DNA of 60,183 nt from Gemmiger formicilis (GCF_024462815.1 NZ_JANGCG010000015.1:1-60183), one strand, 5' to 3'; positions 14,039 to 23,290 are shown, counted from the stretch's first letter. Notes: a model not told the origin generated them from the sequence alone. Program-made: numbers and translations.

Positions 14039-15409
14039 ATGGTTTTTAGTATGTATGACCCCAAGCTGCTGGACGGTGTCCGCACCATTCATTTTATTGG
14101 CTGCGGCGGCTCCGGCACCTATCCGCTGATTCAGATTCTGCACAGCCGCGGCTTTGCCATCACCGGCTCTGACGTGGAGGAAACCAAGAACACCGAGGCG
14201 GAGCGTGCTCTCGGCGTGCGCGTTTCGATTGGCCACGATGCCGCCAATGTCGGCAACGCAGACCTTGTTGTGTACAGTGCCGCCATTCATGACGATAACC
14301 CCGAGCTGCAGGCCGCCCGCGCCCGCGGCATCAAGGCGGTGGAGCGCAGCATTATGCTGGGCTACATCAGCCGCACCCATTCCCAGAGCATCGGCGTGGC
14401 GGGCACCCACGGCAAGACCACAACTACCGGTATGATTACCACCATGCTGGAGCTGGCGGGCCGCGACCCCGCCGCCGTAATCGGCGGCAAGCTGCCCCTG
14501 ATTGGCGGCTACGGCAAGGCCGGTAACGGCCAGAGCGTTGTCATTGAGGCCTGCGAGTACCATGAGACCTTCCTGCAGCTGACCAGCACGGTCGGCGTTA
14601 TCCTGAACATTGACAATGACCACCTTGAATATTACGGCACGATGGGCAAGTTGAAGCTGGCCTTCCAGAAGTTTGCGCTGCTGTCCCGCACGGTTGTGTT
14701 CAATATGGATGACCGTAACACGATGGACGTTATGAACTCCATCGACCGCCCGGTGCTGAGCTTCGGCATCGAGGAGGAGGCCCGCTTCCGCGCTGTCAAC
14801 ATCGGCGAGTACAAGCCCGGCTTCTTTGAATTTGACGTGCTGGAGCTGGGCGAGCATTTTGCCCACATCAAGCTGGGAGTGCCCGGCTACCACAATATTT
14901 ATAATGCGTTGGCCATGTGCTGCTGCGTGCGTCCGCTGGGCCTCAAGCCAGAGGATGCCGTCCGCGCCGCCGAGGCCTTCCACGGCACCGGCCGCCGCTT
15001 TGAAATCAAGGGCGAGTGCAACGGCGCAGTGATTGTGGACGATTACGCCCACCATCCCACCGAGCTGGCCGCTACGCTGGCCACCGCCAAGGAGATGGGC
15101 TATGACCGCGTTATCGCTGTGCACCAGCCGTTCACCTACAGCCGCACCAAGATGCTGATGGATGAGTTTGCCAAGGTGCTCAGCGCTGCGGATCAGGTTG
15201 TGCTGCTGCCCATTATGGGCGGCCGCGAGAAGGATGACGGCACGGTCAAGAGCGAGGATCTGGCTGCAAAGCTGCCCGGCAGCGTTGTGGTGGACGGCCT
15301 CGAAGGTGCCGCCGCATGGGTCAGGCAGAACGCCAAAAAGGGCGATTTGGTTGTCTGCATGAGCTGCGGTGACCTGTACAAGGCCGCCGATATGATGGTG
15401 GAACAATAA
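14039..15409 (+). CDS. murC: UDP-N-acetylmuramate--L-alanine ligase
   Basis: ATP-dependent cytoplasmic ligase adding the first L-Ala of the peptidoglycan stem peptide, 456 residues. Order: the Rossmann UDP-binding domain (IHFIGCGGSGTYPL, about 15-28), the central ATPase with the P-loop GTHGKTTTT (about 122-130) and the ligand-handling stretches ACEYHETF and NIDNDHLEYY, then the C-terminal domain with DDYAHHPTE. MurC rather than Mpl is favoured by length and by the GCGGSG start. ATG 14039 has GAGGTGA 9 bases upstream. It sits alone, without the usual division-and-cell-wall cluster. Confidence 0.95.
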   Translation: MVFSMYDPKLLDGVRTIHFIGCGGSGTYPLIQILHSRGFAITGSDVEETKNTEAERALGVRVSIGHDAANVGNADLVVYSAAIHDDNPELQAARARGIKAVERSIMLGYISRTHSQSIGVAGTHGKTTTTGMITTMLELAGRDPAAVIGGKLPLIGGYGKAGNGQSVVIEACEYHETFLQLTSTVGVILNIDNDHLEYYGTMGKLKLAFQKFALLSRTVVFNMDDRNTMDVMNSIDRPVLSFGIEEEARFRAVNIGEYKPGFFEFDVLELGEHFAHIKLGVPGYHNIYNALAMCCCVRPLGLKPEDAVRAAEAFHGTGRRFEIKGECNGAVIVDDYAHHPTELAATLATAKEMGYDRVIAVHQPFTYSRTKMLMDEFAKVLSAADQVVLLPIMGGREKDDGTVKSEDLAAKLPGSVVVDGLEGAAAWVRQNAKKGDLVVCMSCGDLYKAADMMVEQ

Positions 15410-15419
15410 TTGCACTGCG

Positions 15420-15449
15420 GCAGGCTGCCCAACCGGGCAGCCTGCTTTT
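15420..15449 (+). terminator. Terminator after murC
   Basis: A perfect 11-bp stem (15420-15430 with 15435-15445), AACC loop and TTTT tail. Confidence 0.85.
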
Positions 15450-15525
15450 GTATTTGCCCCGCCTTGCCACGCCTGCTGTCTTGTGCTACAATACAAGCAA
15501 GATTATATATAAAGGAGATTTCCTC

Positions 15526-16761
15526 ATGAACCAGCAGTATCTGCAGCTCTACGCTGATTTTATCGTCAAGGTGGGCGTCAATGTGCGCCCGCGCCAGAAC
15601 TTTATCGTCCGCTGCCCGGTCACGATGCCGGACTTTGCCCATGCCTGCGTCCGCGCCGGGTACGAGGCCGGGGCCAAGCAGGTCATTGTCCGCTGGGAAG
15701 ATGACAAGCTGACCCGCCTGAACATGGAGCTGGCCGCGGAGGAGGACCTCGCCGCCATGAAGCCCTATGAGCTGCGCAGCTACCTTGACTACGCCGAGGA
15801 TCCGGACGGCTGCTGCACGCTGGCCATCCATGCCGAGGACCCCGAGGCGCTGGCCGGTCTGGATGCCGGCAAGCTGAACCGCGTCAATCTGGCCCGCCGC
15901 ACCTTTATGAAGCCGTGGCAGGAGTACACGATGAATGACCGCGTGCAGTGGTGCGTGGCCGCTGTGCCCGCGCCGGGCTGGGCGGCCAAGGTGTTCCCGG
16001 AGCTGCCGCTGGACGAGGCTGTGGAAAAGCTGTGGACGCTGATTTTTGATGTCTGCCGCGTCTCCACCGGCGACCCGGTTTCCGCATGGCAGAAGCACGT
16101 GGCCGTGACGAAGGCCCGCCGCGACCGTATGAACGAGCTGAACCTCGACCGCATCCATATGACCAGCGGCAACGGCACTGACCTGACAGTGGGCCTGGCC
16201 GAGGATGCCACCTGGGAGGGCGCGTCCAGCAAGACCGAGAACGGCATTGAGTTTATCGCCAATGTCCCCACTGAGGAAGTTTTCTGCGCACCCCACCGCG
16301 AGCGCGTCAACGGCATTGTCTACGGCACAAAGCCCTACGCCTACAACGGCCAGCTGATTGAGGGCTGGCACGTCACCTTCAAGGACGGCGTGGTTGTCGA
16401 GCACGGCGCGGAGAAGAACGCCGCCCTGCTGGCGGAGCTGCTTTCCACCGACGAAAACGCGAACCGCATCGGCGAAATTGCCCTTGTGCCCGCGTCCAGC
16501 CCCATCAACCGCAGCGGCGTGCTCTTCTTCAACACCCTGTTTGACGAAAACGCCGCCTGCCACATTGCCTTTGGTGCGGGCTACCCCACGAACATCAAGG
16601 GCGGCTCCGCCATGACCCGTGAGGCCCTGCTGGCCAAGGGCCTGAACAACTCCGCCATCCATGAGGATGTTATGATTGGCGCGCCCGATACCCACGTCGT
16701 CGGCATCACCAAGGGCGGGGAAGAGGTCACGATTTTTGAAAATGGCGAATGGGCGTTTTGA
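15526..16761 (+). CDS. Aminopeptidase, M29 family
   Basis: Metallo-aminopeptidase of 411 residues, cytoplasmic, removing N-terminal residues from peptides with two metal ions. Family features: QNFIVRCPV in the N-terminal domain, then the clan-specific C-terminal metal ligands in GEIALVPASSPINRSG (Glu), ACHIAFGAGYP (His) and IHEDVMIGAPDTHVVG (His, Asp). Length matches AmpS/AmpT/PepS enzymes. Start ATG 15526 has AAAGGAGA. The acyltransferase gene begins inside its last codons, so the two are likely co-translated. Confidence 0.92.
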   Translation: MNQQYLQLYADFIVKVGVNVRPRQNFIVRCPVTMPDFAHACVRAGYEAGAKQVIVRWEDDKLTRLNMELAAEEDLAAMKPYELRSYLDYAEDPDGCCTLAIHAEDPEALAGLDAGKLNRVNLARRTFMKPWQEYTMNDRVQWCVAAVPAPGWAAKVFPELPLDEAVEKLWTLIFDVCRVSTGDPVSAWQKHVAVTKARRDRMNELNLDRIHMTSGNGTDLTVGLAEDATWEGASSKTENGIEFIANVPTEEVFCAPHRERVNGIVYGTKPYAYNGQLIEGWHVTFKDGVVVEHGAEKNAALLAELLSTDENANRIGEIALVPASSPINRSGVLFFNTLFDENAACHIAFGAGYPTNIKGGSAMTREALLAKGLNNSAIHEDVMIGAPDTHVVGITKGGEEVTIFENGEWAF

Positions 16762-17924
16762 GCCGCACACCAGCACCCATCGACTGCGACCACCCGGCGG
16801 CGGCTGACCTGCTGCGCGTCGTGGCCGCGTGGGCGGTGGCGACCTTCCACATCTGGCAGCAGAGCTGGTTCTCGCTGGGGTCAGACCACTGGCAGCGGGC
16901 GGGCAGCATCGGGGTCGACCTGCTTGTGATGCTGTCGGCGTTCTGCCTGTTTCTGCCGTGGGCGAACGCCCGCCAGCGGGGCGAGCCGCTGCCTGCCGCC
17001 CGCCCGGCGGAATTTTACCGCCGCCGCGCCGCGCGGCTGCTGCCTGCCTACTACGCGAACCTGCTGGCTAGCTTTTTGATTGCCCTCAAGCGCCACGGTT
17101 GGAGCCGTGCGCTGGGACTCGATTTGGCCGCGCACCTGACGCTGACCCAGCAGCTCTTTCCCCGCAGCTACATAGGCACGCTGCTCAACGGCGTCACTTG
17201 GACGCTGACGGTCTTTGCGCTATTCTACCTCGTGTTTCCGCTGCTGGCACCGCTCTGCGCCAAGCACCCGCTGCCGACACTGGGGGCGCTCTGCCTTGTG
17301 CAGGCGGGCTACAGCCAGTGGGCGCTGCACCAGTACGGCACGGGGGAGTACGCGTTGCTTTTTAATCAGTTCCCGGCGTTCTGCGGGGTGCTGGCCGTCG
17401 GCATGGCGGCGGCGCTCGTCTTTGCCGAGCTGGCGCATGGCAGCTGGACAGTGCGGTTCGCCCCGCGCACAGCCTGCACGGCGCTGGGCGTTGCGGCCTT
17501 CGTCTGGCTTGACCGTTGTATGCGGCTGCAGGCGTGGGCGGCGGAGTACCAGCAGTTCCAGCTCATCAACCGGATGCCGCTGGCGCTGGCCGCAGCAGCG
17601 ATGCTCGTCTGCTTCGGGCTGGGGCTGACGCTGCCCCGCCCGGTGCGCCGGGTGCTGAGCTGGCTCGCGGCGCTGAGCTACAGCTTCTACCTCTGGCATC
17701 AGATGCTGGCGGTTTTCCTGAAATACGACCTGCACCTGCCCGCGTGGAGCGGTGACACCCCGCCGAACCAGCTGGGCGACACCGCGTGGATGCGGCGGGC
17801 GGAGGCCTTGTACTGGCTGGCGGCGCTGGCGGTGAGCATAGCGGCCTACTATCTCATTGAAAAGCCCGCTGCACGGCATTTCAAGAAAACTGCGCAAAAA
17901 ATGCACGCTGGAAAAGCCCGCTGA
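16749..17924 (+). CDS. Membrane acyltransferase, family 3 (OafA/YrhL type)
   Basis: About ten hydrophobic segments over 391 residues. The N-terminus carries the family's RVVAAWAVATFHIWQ with the conserved membrane His, then a GVDLLVMLSAFCLFLP segment and a basic RRRAARLLPAYY loop matching the R-x-x-R of O-acyltransferases. The likely role is to move an acetyl or other acyl group to a cell-wall or envelope glycan at the membrane; the acceptor is unknown. The start overlaps the aminopeptidase stop by 13 bases and has no site of its own, suggesting translational coupling. Base composition is very G/C-rich. Confidence 0.85.
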   Translation: MGVLSRTPAPIDCDHPAAADLLRVVAAWAVATFHIWQQSWFSLGSDHWQRAGSIGVDLLVMLSAFCLFLPWANARQRGEPLPAARPAEFYRRRAARLLPAYYANLLASFLIALKRHGWSRALGLDLAAHLTLTQQLFPRSYIGTLLNGVTWTLTVFALFYLVFPLLAPLCAKHPLPTLGALCLVQAGYSQWALHQYGTGEYALLFNQFPAFCGVLAVGMAAALVFAELAHGSWTVRFAPRTACTALGVAAFVWLDRCMRLQAWAAEYQQFQLINRMPLALAAAAMLVCFGLGLTLPRPVRRVLSWLAALSYSFYLWHQMLAVFLKYDLHLPAWSGDTPPNQLGDTAWMRRAEALYWLAALAVSIAAYYLIEKPAARHFKKTAQKMHAGKAR

Positions 17925-17948
17925 GAGGCAATTCCGTGCCGTGGGGGC

Positions 17949-17977
17949 TTGCATTTTGCGCGGGAATGTGGTATATT
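17949..17977 (+). promoter_or_regulatory. Promoter of the rimP-nusA-infB operon
   Basis: TTGCAT (17949-17954), 17 bases, TATATT (17972-17977). Confidence 0.75.
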
Positions 17978-18003
17978 CTTATTGTTCGATGATGATTTTA
18001 CTG

Positions 18004-18033
18004 AAAGTGGGCCGCAAGGTCCGCTTTCTTTTT
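18004..18033 (+). terminator. Leader terminator/attenuator before rimP
   Basis: A 10-bp stem (18004-18013 with 18018-18027, two G-T pairs) with a GCAA tetraloop runs into CTTTTT, about 20 bases after the expected transcription start and 19 bases before rimP. In Bacillus subtilis the homologous leader is known to terminate in a NusA-dependent way, giving NusA feedback control. The same use here is inferred. Confidence 0.7.
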
Positions 18034-18051
18034 ATGATTGGAGCATTTTTT

Positions 18052-18549
18052 ATGGCAAAACCCGGTAAACCGCAGCAAGGCAGTGCGGTCAAGGTCGTAG
18101 AGGTGCTTGTCCGCCCCGTAGTGGAGGGGATGAACCTGCGCCTGTGGGACGTCCGCTTTGAGAAGGAGGGCCCGGACTGGTTCCTGCGCGTGTTGATTGA
18201 CCGCGACGAGGCGCTGGACACCGACACCTGCGAGGCTGTCTCCCGCGCCATTGACCCGCTGCTGGACGAGGCAGACCCCATTGAACAGAGCTACTATCTG
18301 GAGGTCGGCAGCCCGGGTCTGGGCCGCCGCCTGACCCGCCCGGAGCACTATGAACAGCTTAAGGGCCAGAAATGTGCGGCGCATCTCATCCGCCCCGATG
18401 AGCAGGGCCGCCGCGACTACGCGGGTCTGCTGCAGGGTCTGGACGCCGACGGCAACGTGACGCTGCTGGACGGTGAGACCGCCTACACCTTCCCGGTCAA
18501 GAGCGCAGGCTATGTCAAGCTTTGCGATGACGAGAATCTGTTCGGCTGA
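18052..18549 (+). CDS. rimP: Ribosome maturation factor RimP
   Basis: 30S assembly factor of 165 residues. It shows the N-terminal KVVEVLVRPVVEGMNLRLWDVRFEKEG, LRVLIDRDEALDTDTCEAVSRAIDPLLDE, then YYLEVGSPGLGRRLTRPEHY, the family signature, and a C-terminal SH3-like part (VTLLDGETAYTFPVKSAGYVKL). ATG 18052 is chosen because the signature N-terminus begins there and a TTGGAG site precedes it; the frame is open further upstream but covers the promoter and leader hairpin. First gene of the nusA operon. Confidence 0.93.
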   Translation: MAKPGKPQQGSAVKVVEVLVRPVVEGMNLRLWDVRFEKEGPDWFLRVLIDRDEALDTDTCEAVSRAIDPLLDEADPIEQSYYLEVGSPGLGRRLTRPEHYEQLKGQKCAAHLIRPDEQGRRDYAGLLQGLDADGNVTLLDGETAYTFPVKSAGYVKLCDDENLFG

Positions 18550-18607
18550 TATGTTGTGAATACTGTATTGCGTGTACTTGAAATATACTTAGGAGGAAAC
18601 CGGAAAA

Positions 18608-19678
18608 ATGGCTACTGCTAACAACGAATTTTTTGAGGCTCTCTCTGCGCTGGAAAAGGAGCGCGGCCTGCCGGAGGACTACTTGATTGAGAAAATCAAG
18701 ACGGCCATCGTCATTGCGGTCAAGAAGGACTACGAGGTTGAGGATGACAACGTGGTTGTCGATATCGACCCCGAGCTCGGCGCTTTCCGTGCCAGCCTGC
18801 TGCGCGACATCGTGGAGGAGGTCGAGAACCCCCACACGCAGGTCAGCCTGGAGGATGCCCAGAAGGTCCGCAAGAGCTACAAGGTCGGCCAGCGTCTGGT
18901 CACCCCGCTGAAAACGAAGGAATTCGGCCGCATTGCCGCCCAGACGGCCAAGCACGTGATTCGTCAGGGTCTGCGTGAGGGCGAGCGCAACCTGCAGTGC
19001 AGCGAGATGCAGTCCCGCGCCCATGAGCTGATTGTGGCCACTGTGGTTTCCATTGACCCGGAGCGCGGCAATGTTGTGCTGGATTTGGGCAAGGGCGGTA
19101 CCGCCGTGCTGCCCCGCAACGAGCAGGTTCCCGGCGAGACCTTCACCGAGGGTCAGACCGTGCAGGTCTACGTGGTGGACGTTCTGGCTACCGACCGCGG
19201 CCCCCGCGTTACCATCAGCCGCACCCATCCCGGCCTTGTCAAGCGTATGTTTGAGCTCGAGGTTCCCGAGATTTATGACGGCACCGTTGAGGTCAAGGCC
19301 ATTGCCCGTGAGGCCGGTGCCCGCACCAAGCTGGCTGTCTGGAGCAAGAACCCCGATGTTGACCCCGTCGGCGCCTGCATCGGTGCCCGCGGCGCCCGCG
19401 TGGAGAAGATTGTGCAGGAGCTGAACGGCGAGAAGATTGACGTCATCCGCTGGAGCGAGGACATCACCGAGTTCATCTCCGCTGCGCTGTCCCCGGCCAA
19501 GGTTGTCAAGGTCGAACTGCTCCCCGGCGAGACCAAGAGCTGCCGCGTGACCGTGCCCGACCACCAGCTGAGCCTTGCCATCGGCAACAAGGGCCAGAAT
19601 GTGCGTCTGTGCGCCCACCTGACCGGCTACAATATTGACATCCGCCCCGAGTCCGGCTACTACGGCGAGGAAGAATAA
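18608..19678 (+). CDS. nusA: Transcription termination/antitermination protein NusA
   Basis: RNA-polymerase-bound elongation factor that modulates pausing and termination, 356 residues. Domains in order: N-terminal RNAP-binding (about 1-125, starting NNEFFEALSALEKERGLPED), S1 (about 130-200, ATVVSIDPERGNVVLDLGKG), KH1 (about 220-280) and KH2 (about 285-350) with IGARGARV and IGNKGQNVRL loops. There are no C-terminal acidic repeats, as is usual in Firmicutes. The AGGAGGAAA site is strong. The product may also act on the leader terminator of its own operon. Confidence 0.96.
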   Translation: MATANNEFFEALSALEKERGLPEDYLIEKIKTAIVIAVKKDYEVEDDNVVVDIDPELGAFRASLLRDIVEEVENPHTQVSLEDAQKVRKSYKVGQRLVTPLKTKEFGRIAAQTAKHVIRQGLREGERNLQCSEMQSRAHELIVATVVSIDPERGNVVLDLGKGGTAVLPRNEQVPGETFTEGQTVQVYVVDVLATDRGPRVTISRTHPGLVKRMFELEVPEIYDGTVEVKAIAREAGARTKLAVWSKNPDVDPVGACIGARGARVEKIVQELNGEKIDVIRWSEDITEFISAALSPAKVVKVELLPGETKSCRVTVPDHQLSLAIGNKGQNVRLCAHLTGYNIDIRPESGYYGEEE

Positions 19679-19686
19679 ATCTGTTC

Positions 19687-19820
19687 AAATAAGAAATAAA
19701 AAATAATAAATAATAAAGAATGTGGAGTTTTCTCCCTCCGGTCGAAAACAAAATTTTTGAGTGGAGCGCAGCGACACGATCCACCAAATTTATTATTTCT
19801 TATTTATTCTTTATTATTTT
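19687..19820. repeat. AT-rich MITE-like element inside the nusA operon, copy B
   Basis: About 134 bases bounded by AT-rich inverted arms (19687-19717 against 19790-19820) around a GTTTTC...GAAAAC hairpin. Its left half is nearly identical to copy A at 13466. It separates nusA from rnpM, genes that are usually almost adjacent. Confidence 0.65.
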
Positions 19821-19839
19821 GTGAAATGAGGTCTGCCAG

Positions 19840-20148
19840 TTGCAGCAGCAAAAGCAAAAGAAAATTCCTGTGCGCCGTTGTGTGGGCTGCAATGCCCAGC
19901 GCCCCAAGCGTGAGCTGGTGCGCGTGGTGCGCAGCCCGGAGGGTGAAATCAGCATTGATTTGCGCGGTAAGGCACCGGGACGCGGTGCGTACCTGTGCCC
20001 CTCGGCTGCCTGCCTTGCCAAGGCGCGCAAGGCCAAACGGCTGGAACGCACCTTTGAGGTTCCCATCCCGGACGGCATCTATGACCGCCTGACCGAGGAA
20101 ATCGCCTGTGCGGAGCAAACGGCAAAGGAGGCGGCGCACGATGAATAA
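19840..20148 (+). CDS. rnpM: YlxR family RNA-binding protein (RNase P modulator RnpM)
   Basis: 102-residue DUF448 protein. RRCVGCNAQRPKRELVRVVR at the N-terminus, GRGAYLCPSAACLAKARKAKR in the middle: the family's two conserved blocks with Cys pairs and a basic RNA-binding face. YlxR has been linked to RNase P regulation in Bacillus. Start is TTG 19840 with a GAGGT site; no ATG in this frame precedes the conserved block. Standard position between nusA and ylxQ. Confidence 0.9.
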   Translation: MQQQKQKKIPVRRCVGCNAQRPKRELVRVVRSPEGEISIDLRGKAPGRGAYLCPSAACLAKARKAKRLERTFEVPIPDGIYDRLTEEIACAEQTAKEAAHDE

Positions 20149-20443
20149 CGATCAGCACCCGCTGCTGGGTGCACTGGGACTGTGCCGCAAGGCCGGCAAG
20201 CTGCTGCATGGGTATGACCGCGTACAGGAAAACGCGCTGCGCGGCAAGGTAGCTCTGGTGCTGCTCACCGCAGATGCCAGCGACCGCACGGTCAGCCATA
20301 TGAAGGACGCCTGCGACGGCATTGTTGCCTGTGAGCAGATGCCCCTGACCAGCGCTGATCTGGCCATGCTTACCCCCAAGCCAGCCGCCGTGTTTGGCGT
20401 TACCGACGAACACCTTGCACAGCTGTGCGCAAAATACCTTTGA
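20141..20443 (+). CDS. ylxQ: Ribosomal L7Ae-family RNA-binding protein YlxQ
   Basis: 100-residue L7Ae/L30e-fold protein expected to bind kink-turn RNA. Signature LGALGLCRKAGKLLHGYDRVQ at the N-terminus, ALVLLTADASDRT in the core, and VFGVTDEHLAQ near the end. The start ATG overlaps the last codons of rnpM by 8 bases, with AAAGGAGG inside that gene, so translation is coupled. Confidence 0.9.
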   Translation: MNNDQHPLLGALGLCRKAGKLLHGYDRVQENALRGKVALVLLTADASDRTVSHMKDACDGIVACEQMPLTSADLAMLTPKPAAVFGVTDEHLAQLCAKYL

Positions 20444-20461
20444 TGAGGAGGACCACGATAT

Positions 20462-22909
20462 ATGGATTTTAAATACAAGATTGCTGATGTTGCCAAGGAG
20501 TTCGGCGTGCCCGCCAAGAAGGTCATCGAGACCGTGTCCGGTGTGACCGGCGAGACCTACAAGACCGGCGGCACCTTTGAGGAAAAGGAACTGAACGTCC
20601 TGCTTGAGACCCTGACCCGCGAGAGCGCCGAGCCGAGCCTGGATGCCTATCTGGCCAGCGGCAAGGAGGAGGCAAAGCCTGCCCCGCAGCCGCAGGAAAA
20701 GAAGCCCGAGCCCAAGAAGGCCCAGCCCACCCCCAAGGCCGCGGAGGAGAAGAAGCCTGCCCCGCAGCCCAAGGCCGAGGAGAAAAAGCCCGAGCAGAAG
20801 AAGGAAAACCGCAAGCCCGAGAAGCAGGCAGAGAAGCGCAATGAAAAGCGCGTCACCCTGCAGGAGCTGGCTGCCGATACCGGCATCAAGGAGCCTGTCA
20901 AGACCGAGCAGGTGCAGGTCAACCGTGCGCAGGTGTCTGTGGACACTCGCACCGTCGATGTGAACGTGGATAAGTTCAACGCCCGCTATGACGATCTGGC
21001 CGACAGCCGTAATATGCCCAACAAGCGCAAGAACCAGCCCACCGGCAAGAAGGAAAAGTTCAACAACCGCAATAACCGCCGCGGCCAGCAGTTCGGCCGC
21101 CGCCGCGAGACCGAGGCCGAGCGCCTGCAGCGCATCCAGCTGGAGAAGGCCCGCAATGCGCAGCTGAAAATCTCCATCCCTGATGAGATTACCGTCGGTG
21201 AGCTGGCTACCCGCCTGAAGCAGAGCGCTGCCAAGGTTGTTGCCAAGTTTATGCAGATGGGCGAGATGCACGCCATCTCTGACGTGGTCGATTTTGACAC
21301 CGCCGCCCTGATTGCCGAGGAATTCCACGCCAAGGTTGAGCATGAGGTTCACGTCTCCATCGAGGAGCGCCTCTTCGTGCAGGAGGAGGACAACGCCGCC
21401 GACCTCGTCGAGCGCCCGCCGGTTGTTGTTGTTATGGGCCACGTTGACCACGGCAAGACCTCCATTCTGGATGCCATCCGTAAGACCAACGTAACCAAGG
21501 GTGAGGCTGGCGGCATCACGCAGGCCATCGGTGCCTATCAGGTCAAGAGTGGCGACAGCGTCATCACCTTCCTGGACACCCCCGGCCACGAGGCCTTCAC
21601 CTCGATGCGTGCCCGCGGTGCCAATATGACTGATATTGCGGTTCTGGTGGTTGCCGCCGATGACGGCATTATGCCCCAGACCATCGAATCTATCAACCAC
21701 GCCAAGGCTGCCAACGTCAAGCTGATTGTTGCCATCAACAAGATGGATAAGCCCACCGCCAATCCGGAGCGCGTCAAGGAGCAGCTGACCAAGTACGAAA
21801 TCGTGCCCGAGGACTGGGGCGGCGACGTCGCCTGCATCCCTGTGTCCGCCGTCACCGGCATGGGCATCAGCGACCTGCTCGAGCGTATCGCTCTCGAGGC
21901 CGAGGTCATGGAGCTGAAGGCCAACCCGAGCCGCCGCGGCAAGGGCGCTGTCGTCGAGGCCCGTCTGGACAAGGGCCAGGGCCCCATCGCAACTCTGCTG
22001 GTTCAGAACGGCACCCTGCACAAGGGCGACTGCCTGATCGCCGGTACCGCTGTGGGCCGTGTCCGCACGATGCGCAACGACAAGGGTCAGGAAATCACCG
22101 AGGCCGGCCCGTCCACGCCTGTCGAGATTACCGGTCTGACCGAGGTCCCCGAGGCGGGCGAGCTGTTCGAGGCTGTCGAGGACGAGCGTCTCGCCCGCGA
22201 GCTGGCCGACAAGCGTACCGCCGAGGCCAAGGAGAAGCAGTTTGCCGCCTACACCAAGGTCACGCTGGATAACCTGTTTGACCAGATGGCTGCCAACGAT
22301 ATGAAGGAGCTGCCCATCATCGTCAAGGCTGACGTCCAGGGCTCCGCCGAGGCTGTCAAGCAGAGTCTTGAGAAGATTTCCAACGATGAGGTGCGCGTCC
22401 GCGTCATCCATGCGGGTGTCGGCGCTATCTCCAAGTCGGACGTCTCTCTGGCCGATGCTTCCAACGCCATTATCATTGGCTTCAACGTCCGCCCCGATGC
22501 CGTTGCCAAGGCCGAGGCCGAGCAGACCGGCGTGGAAATGCGTATGTACCGCGTCATTTACGATGCCATCAACGATGTTTCCGACGCTATGAAGGGTATG
22601 CTGGCCCCGAAAATCCGCGAGGTTGCACTGGGCGAGGCACAGGTCCGTCAGGTCTACAAGATTTCCAGCGTCGGCACCGTTGCAGGCTGCCGCGTGACCG
22701 ATGGCAAGATTACCCGCGATGCCCAGCTGCGTCTGGTGCGTGACGGCATTGTCATCTGTGAGGACGCCATTGCCAGCCTGAAGCGCTTCAAGGATGACGC
22801 CAAGGAGGTTGCCGAGGGCTTCGAGTGCGGCATTACGCTGGCGAAGTTCCAGGACATCAAGGAAGGCGACGTCTTTGAGTGCTTCAAGCTGGAAGAGTAC
22901 CGCGACTGA
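20462..22909 (+). CDS. infB: Translation initiation factor IF-2
   Basis: GTPase placing initiator tRNA on the ribosome, 815 residues. The N-terminus has an IF2N helical domain (KYKIADVAKEFGVPAKKVIE), a Lys/Pro/Glu-rich linker (about 65-135), and a second IF2N (about 245-295). The G domain has G1 GHVDHGKT (326-333), G3 DTPGH (372-376) and G4 NKMD (426-429). Domains II, III and IV follow, ending ECFKLEEYRD. ATG 20462 follows a GAGGAGG site. Intact, usual length for a G/C-rich Firmicute. Confidence 0.97.
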   Translation: MDFKYKIADVAKEFGVPAKKVIETVSGVTGETYKTGGTFEEKELNVLLETLTRESAEPSLDAYLASGKEEAKPAPQPQEKKPEPKKAQPTPKAAEEKKPAPQPKAEEKKPEQKKENRKPEKQAEKRNEKRVTLQELAADTGIKEPVKTEQVQVNRAQVSVDTRTVDVNVDKFNARYDDLADSRNMPNKRKNQPTGKKEKFNNRNNRRGQQFGRRRETEAERLQRIQLEKARNAQLKISIPDEITVGELATRLKQSAAKVVAKFMQMGEMHAISDVVDFDTAALIAEEFHAKVEHEVHVSIEERLFVQEEDNAADLVERPPVVVVMGHVDHGKTSILDAIRKTNVTKGEAGGITQAIGAYQVKSGDSVITFLDTPGHEAFTSMRARGANMTDIAVLVVAADDGIMPQTIESINHAKAANVKLIVAINKMDKPTANPERVKEQLTKYEIVPEDWGGDVACIPVSAVTGMGISDLLERIALEAEVMELKANPSRRGKGAVVEARLDKGQGPIATLLVQNGTLHKGDCLIAGTAVGRVRTMRNDKGQEITEAGPSTPVEITGLTEVPEAGELFEAVEDERLARELADKRTAEAKEKQFAAYTKVTLDNLFDQMAANDMKELPIIVKADVQGSAEAVKQSLEKISNDEVRVRVIHAGVGAISKSDVSLADASNAIIIGFNVRPDAVAKAEAEQTGVEMRMYRVIYDAINDVSDAMKGMLAPKIREVALGEAQVRQVYKISSVGTVAGCRVTDGKITRDAQLRLVRDGIVICEDAIASLKRFKDDAKEVAEGFECGITLAKFQDIKEGDVFECFKLEEYRD

Positions 22910-22924
22910 TAAGAGGGAAAAGCT

Positions 22925-23290
22925 ATGCCAACCAAAAACCACGGCCGTATGGCCCAGGATATGAAGCGTGAGCTGATTGCCATTATCGGCGAGATGAAGG
23001 ACCCCCGCGTGACGGGCGGTCTGCTGACGGTGACCCGGCTGGATGTGACCCCTGACCTTGACCAGGCCAAGGTTTACATCAGCGTTATGGGCCGTGAGGG
23101 CGGCCCGGAGCCGGTTGTCAAGGCGCTGAACAAGGCCTCCGGCCATGTCCGCACCGAGGTCAGCCGCCGGATGCACATCCGCAAGGCACCGCGCTTTGTA
23201 TTCGTTAAAGATGAAGGCGCAGCCTATGCCGCGCACATCAACAAGCTGCTGGGTGAGCTGGACATTGAATCCGACTCTGATGCAGAGTAA
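22925..23290 (+). CDS. rbfA: 30S ribosome-binding factor A
   Basis: KH-type fold protein of 121 residues that matures the 5' end of 16S rRNA. Family features: QDMKRELIAIIGEMKDPRV, LTVTRLDVTPDLDQAKVYISV and a C-terminal RKAPRFVFVKDEG. It starts 15 bases after infB with a GAGGGAAA site. Confidence 0.94.
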   Translation: MPTKNHGRMAQDMKRELIAIIGEMKDPRVTGGLLTVTRLDVTPDLDQAKVYISVMGREGGPEPVVKALNKASGHVRTEVSRRMHIRKAPRFVFVKDEGAAYAAHINKLLGELDIESDSDAE

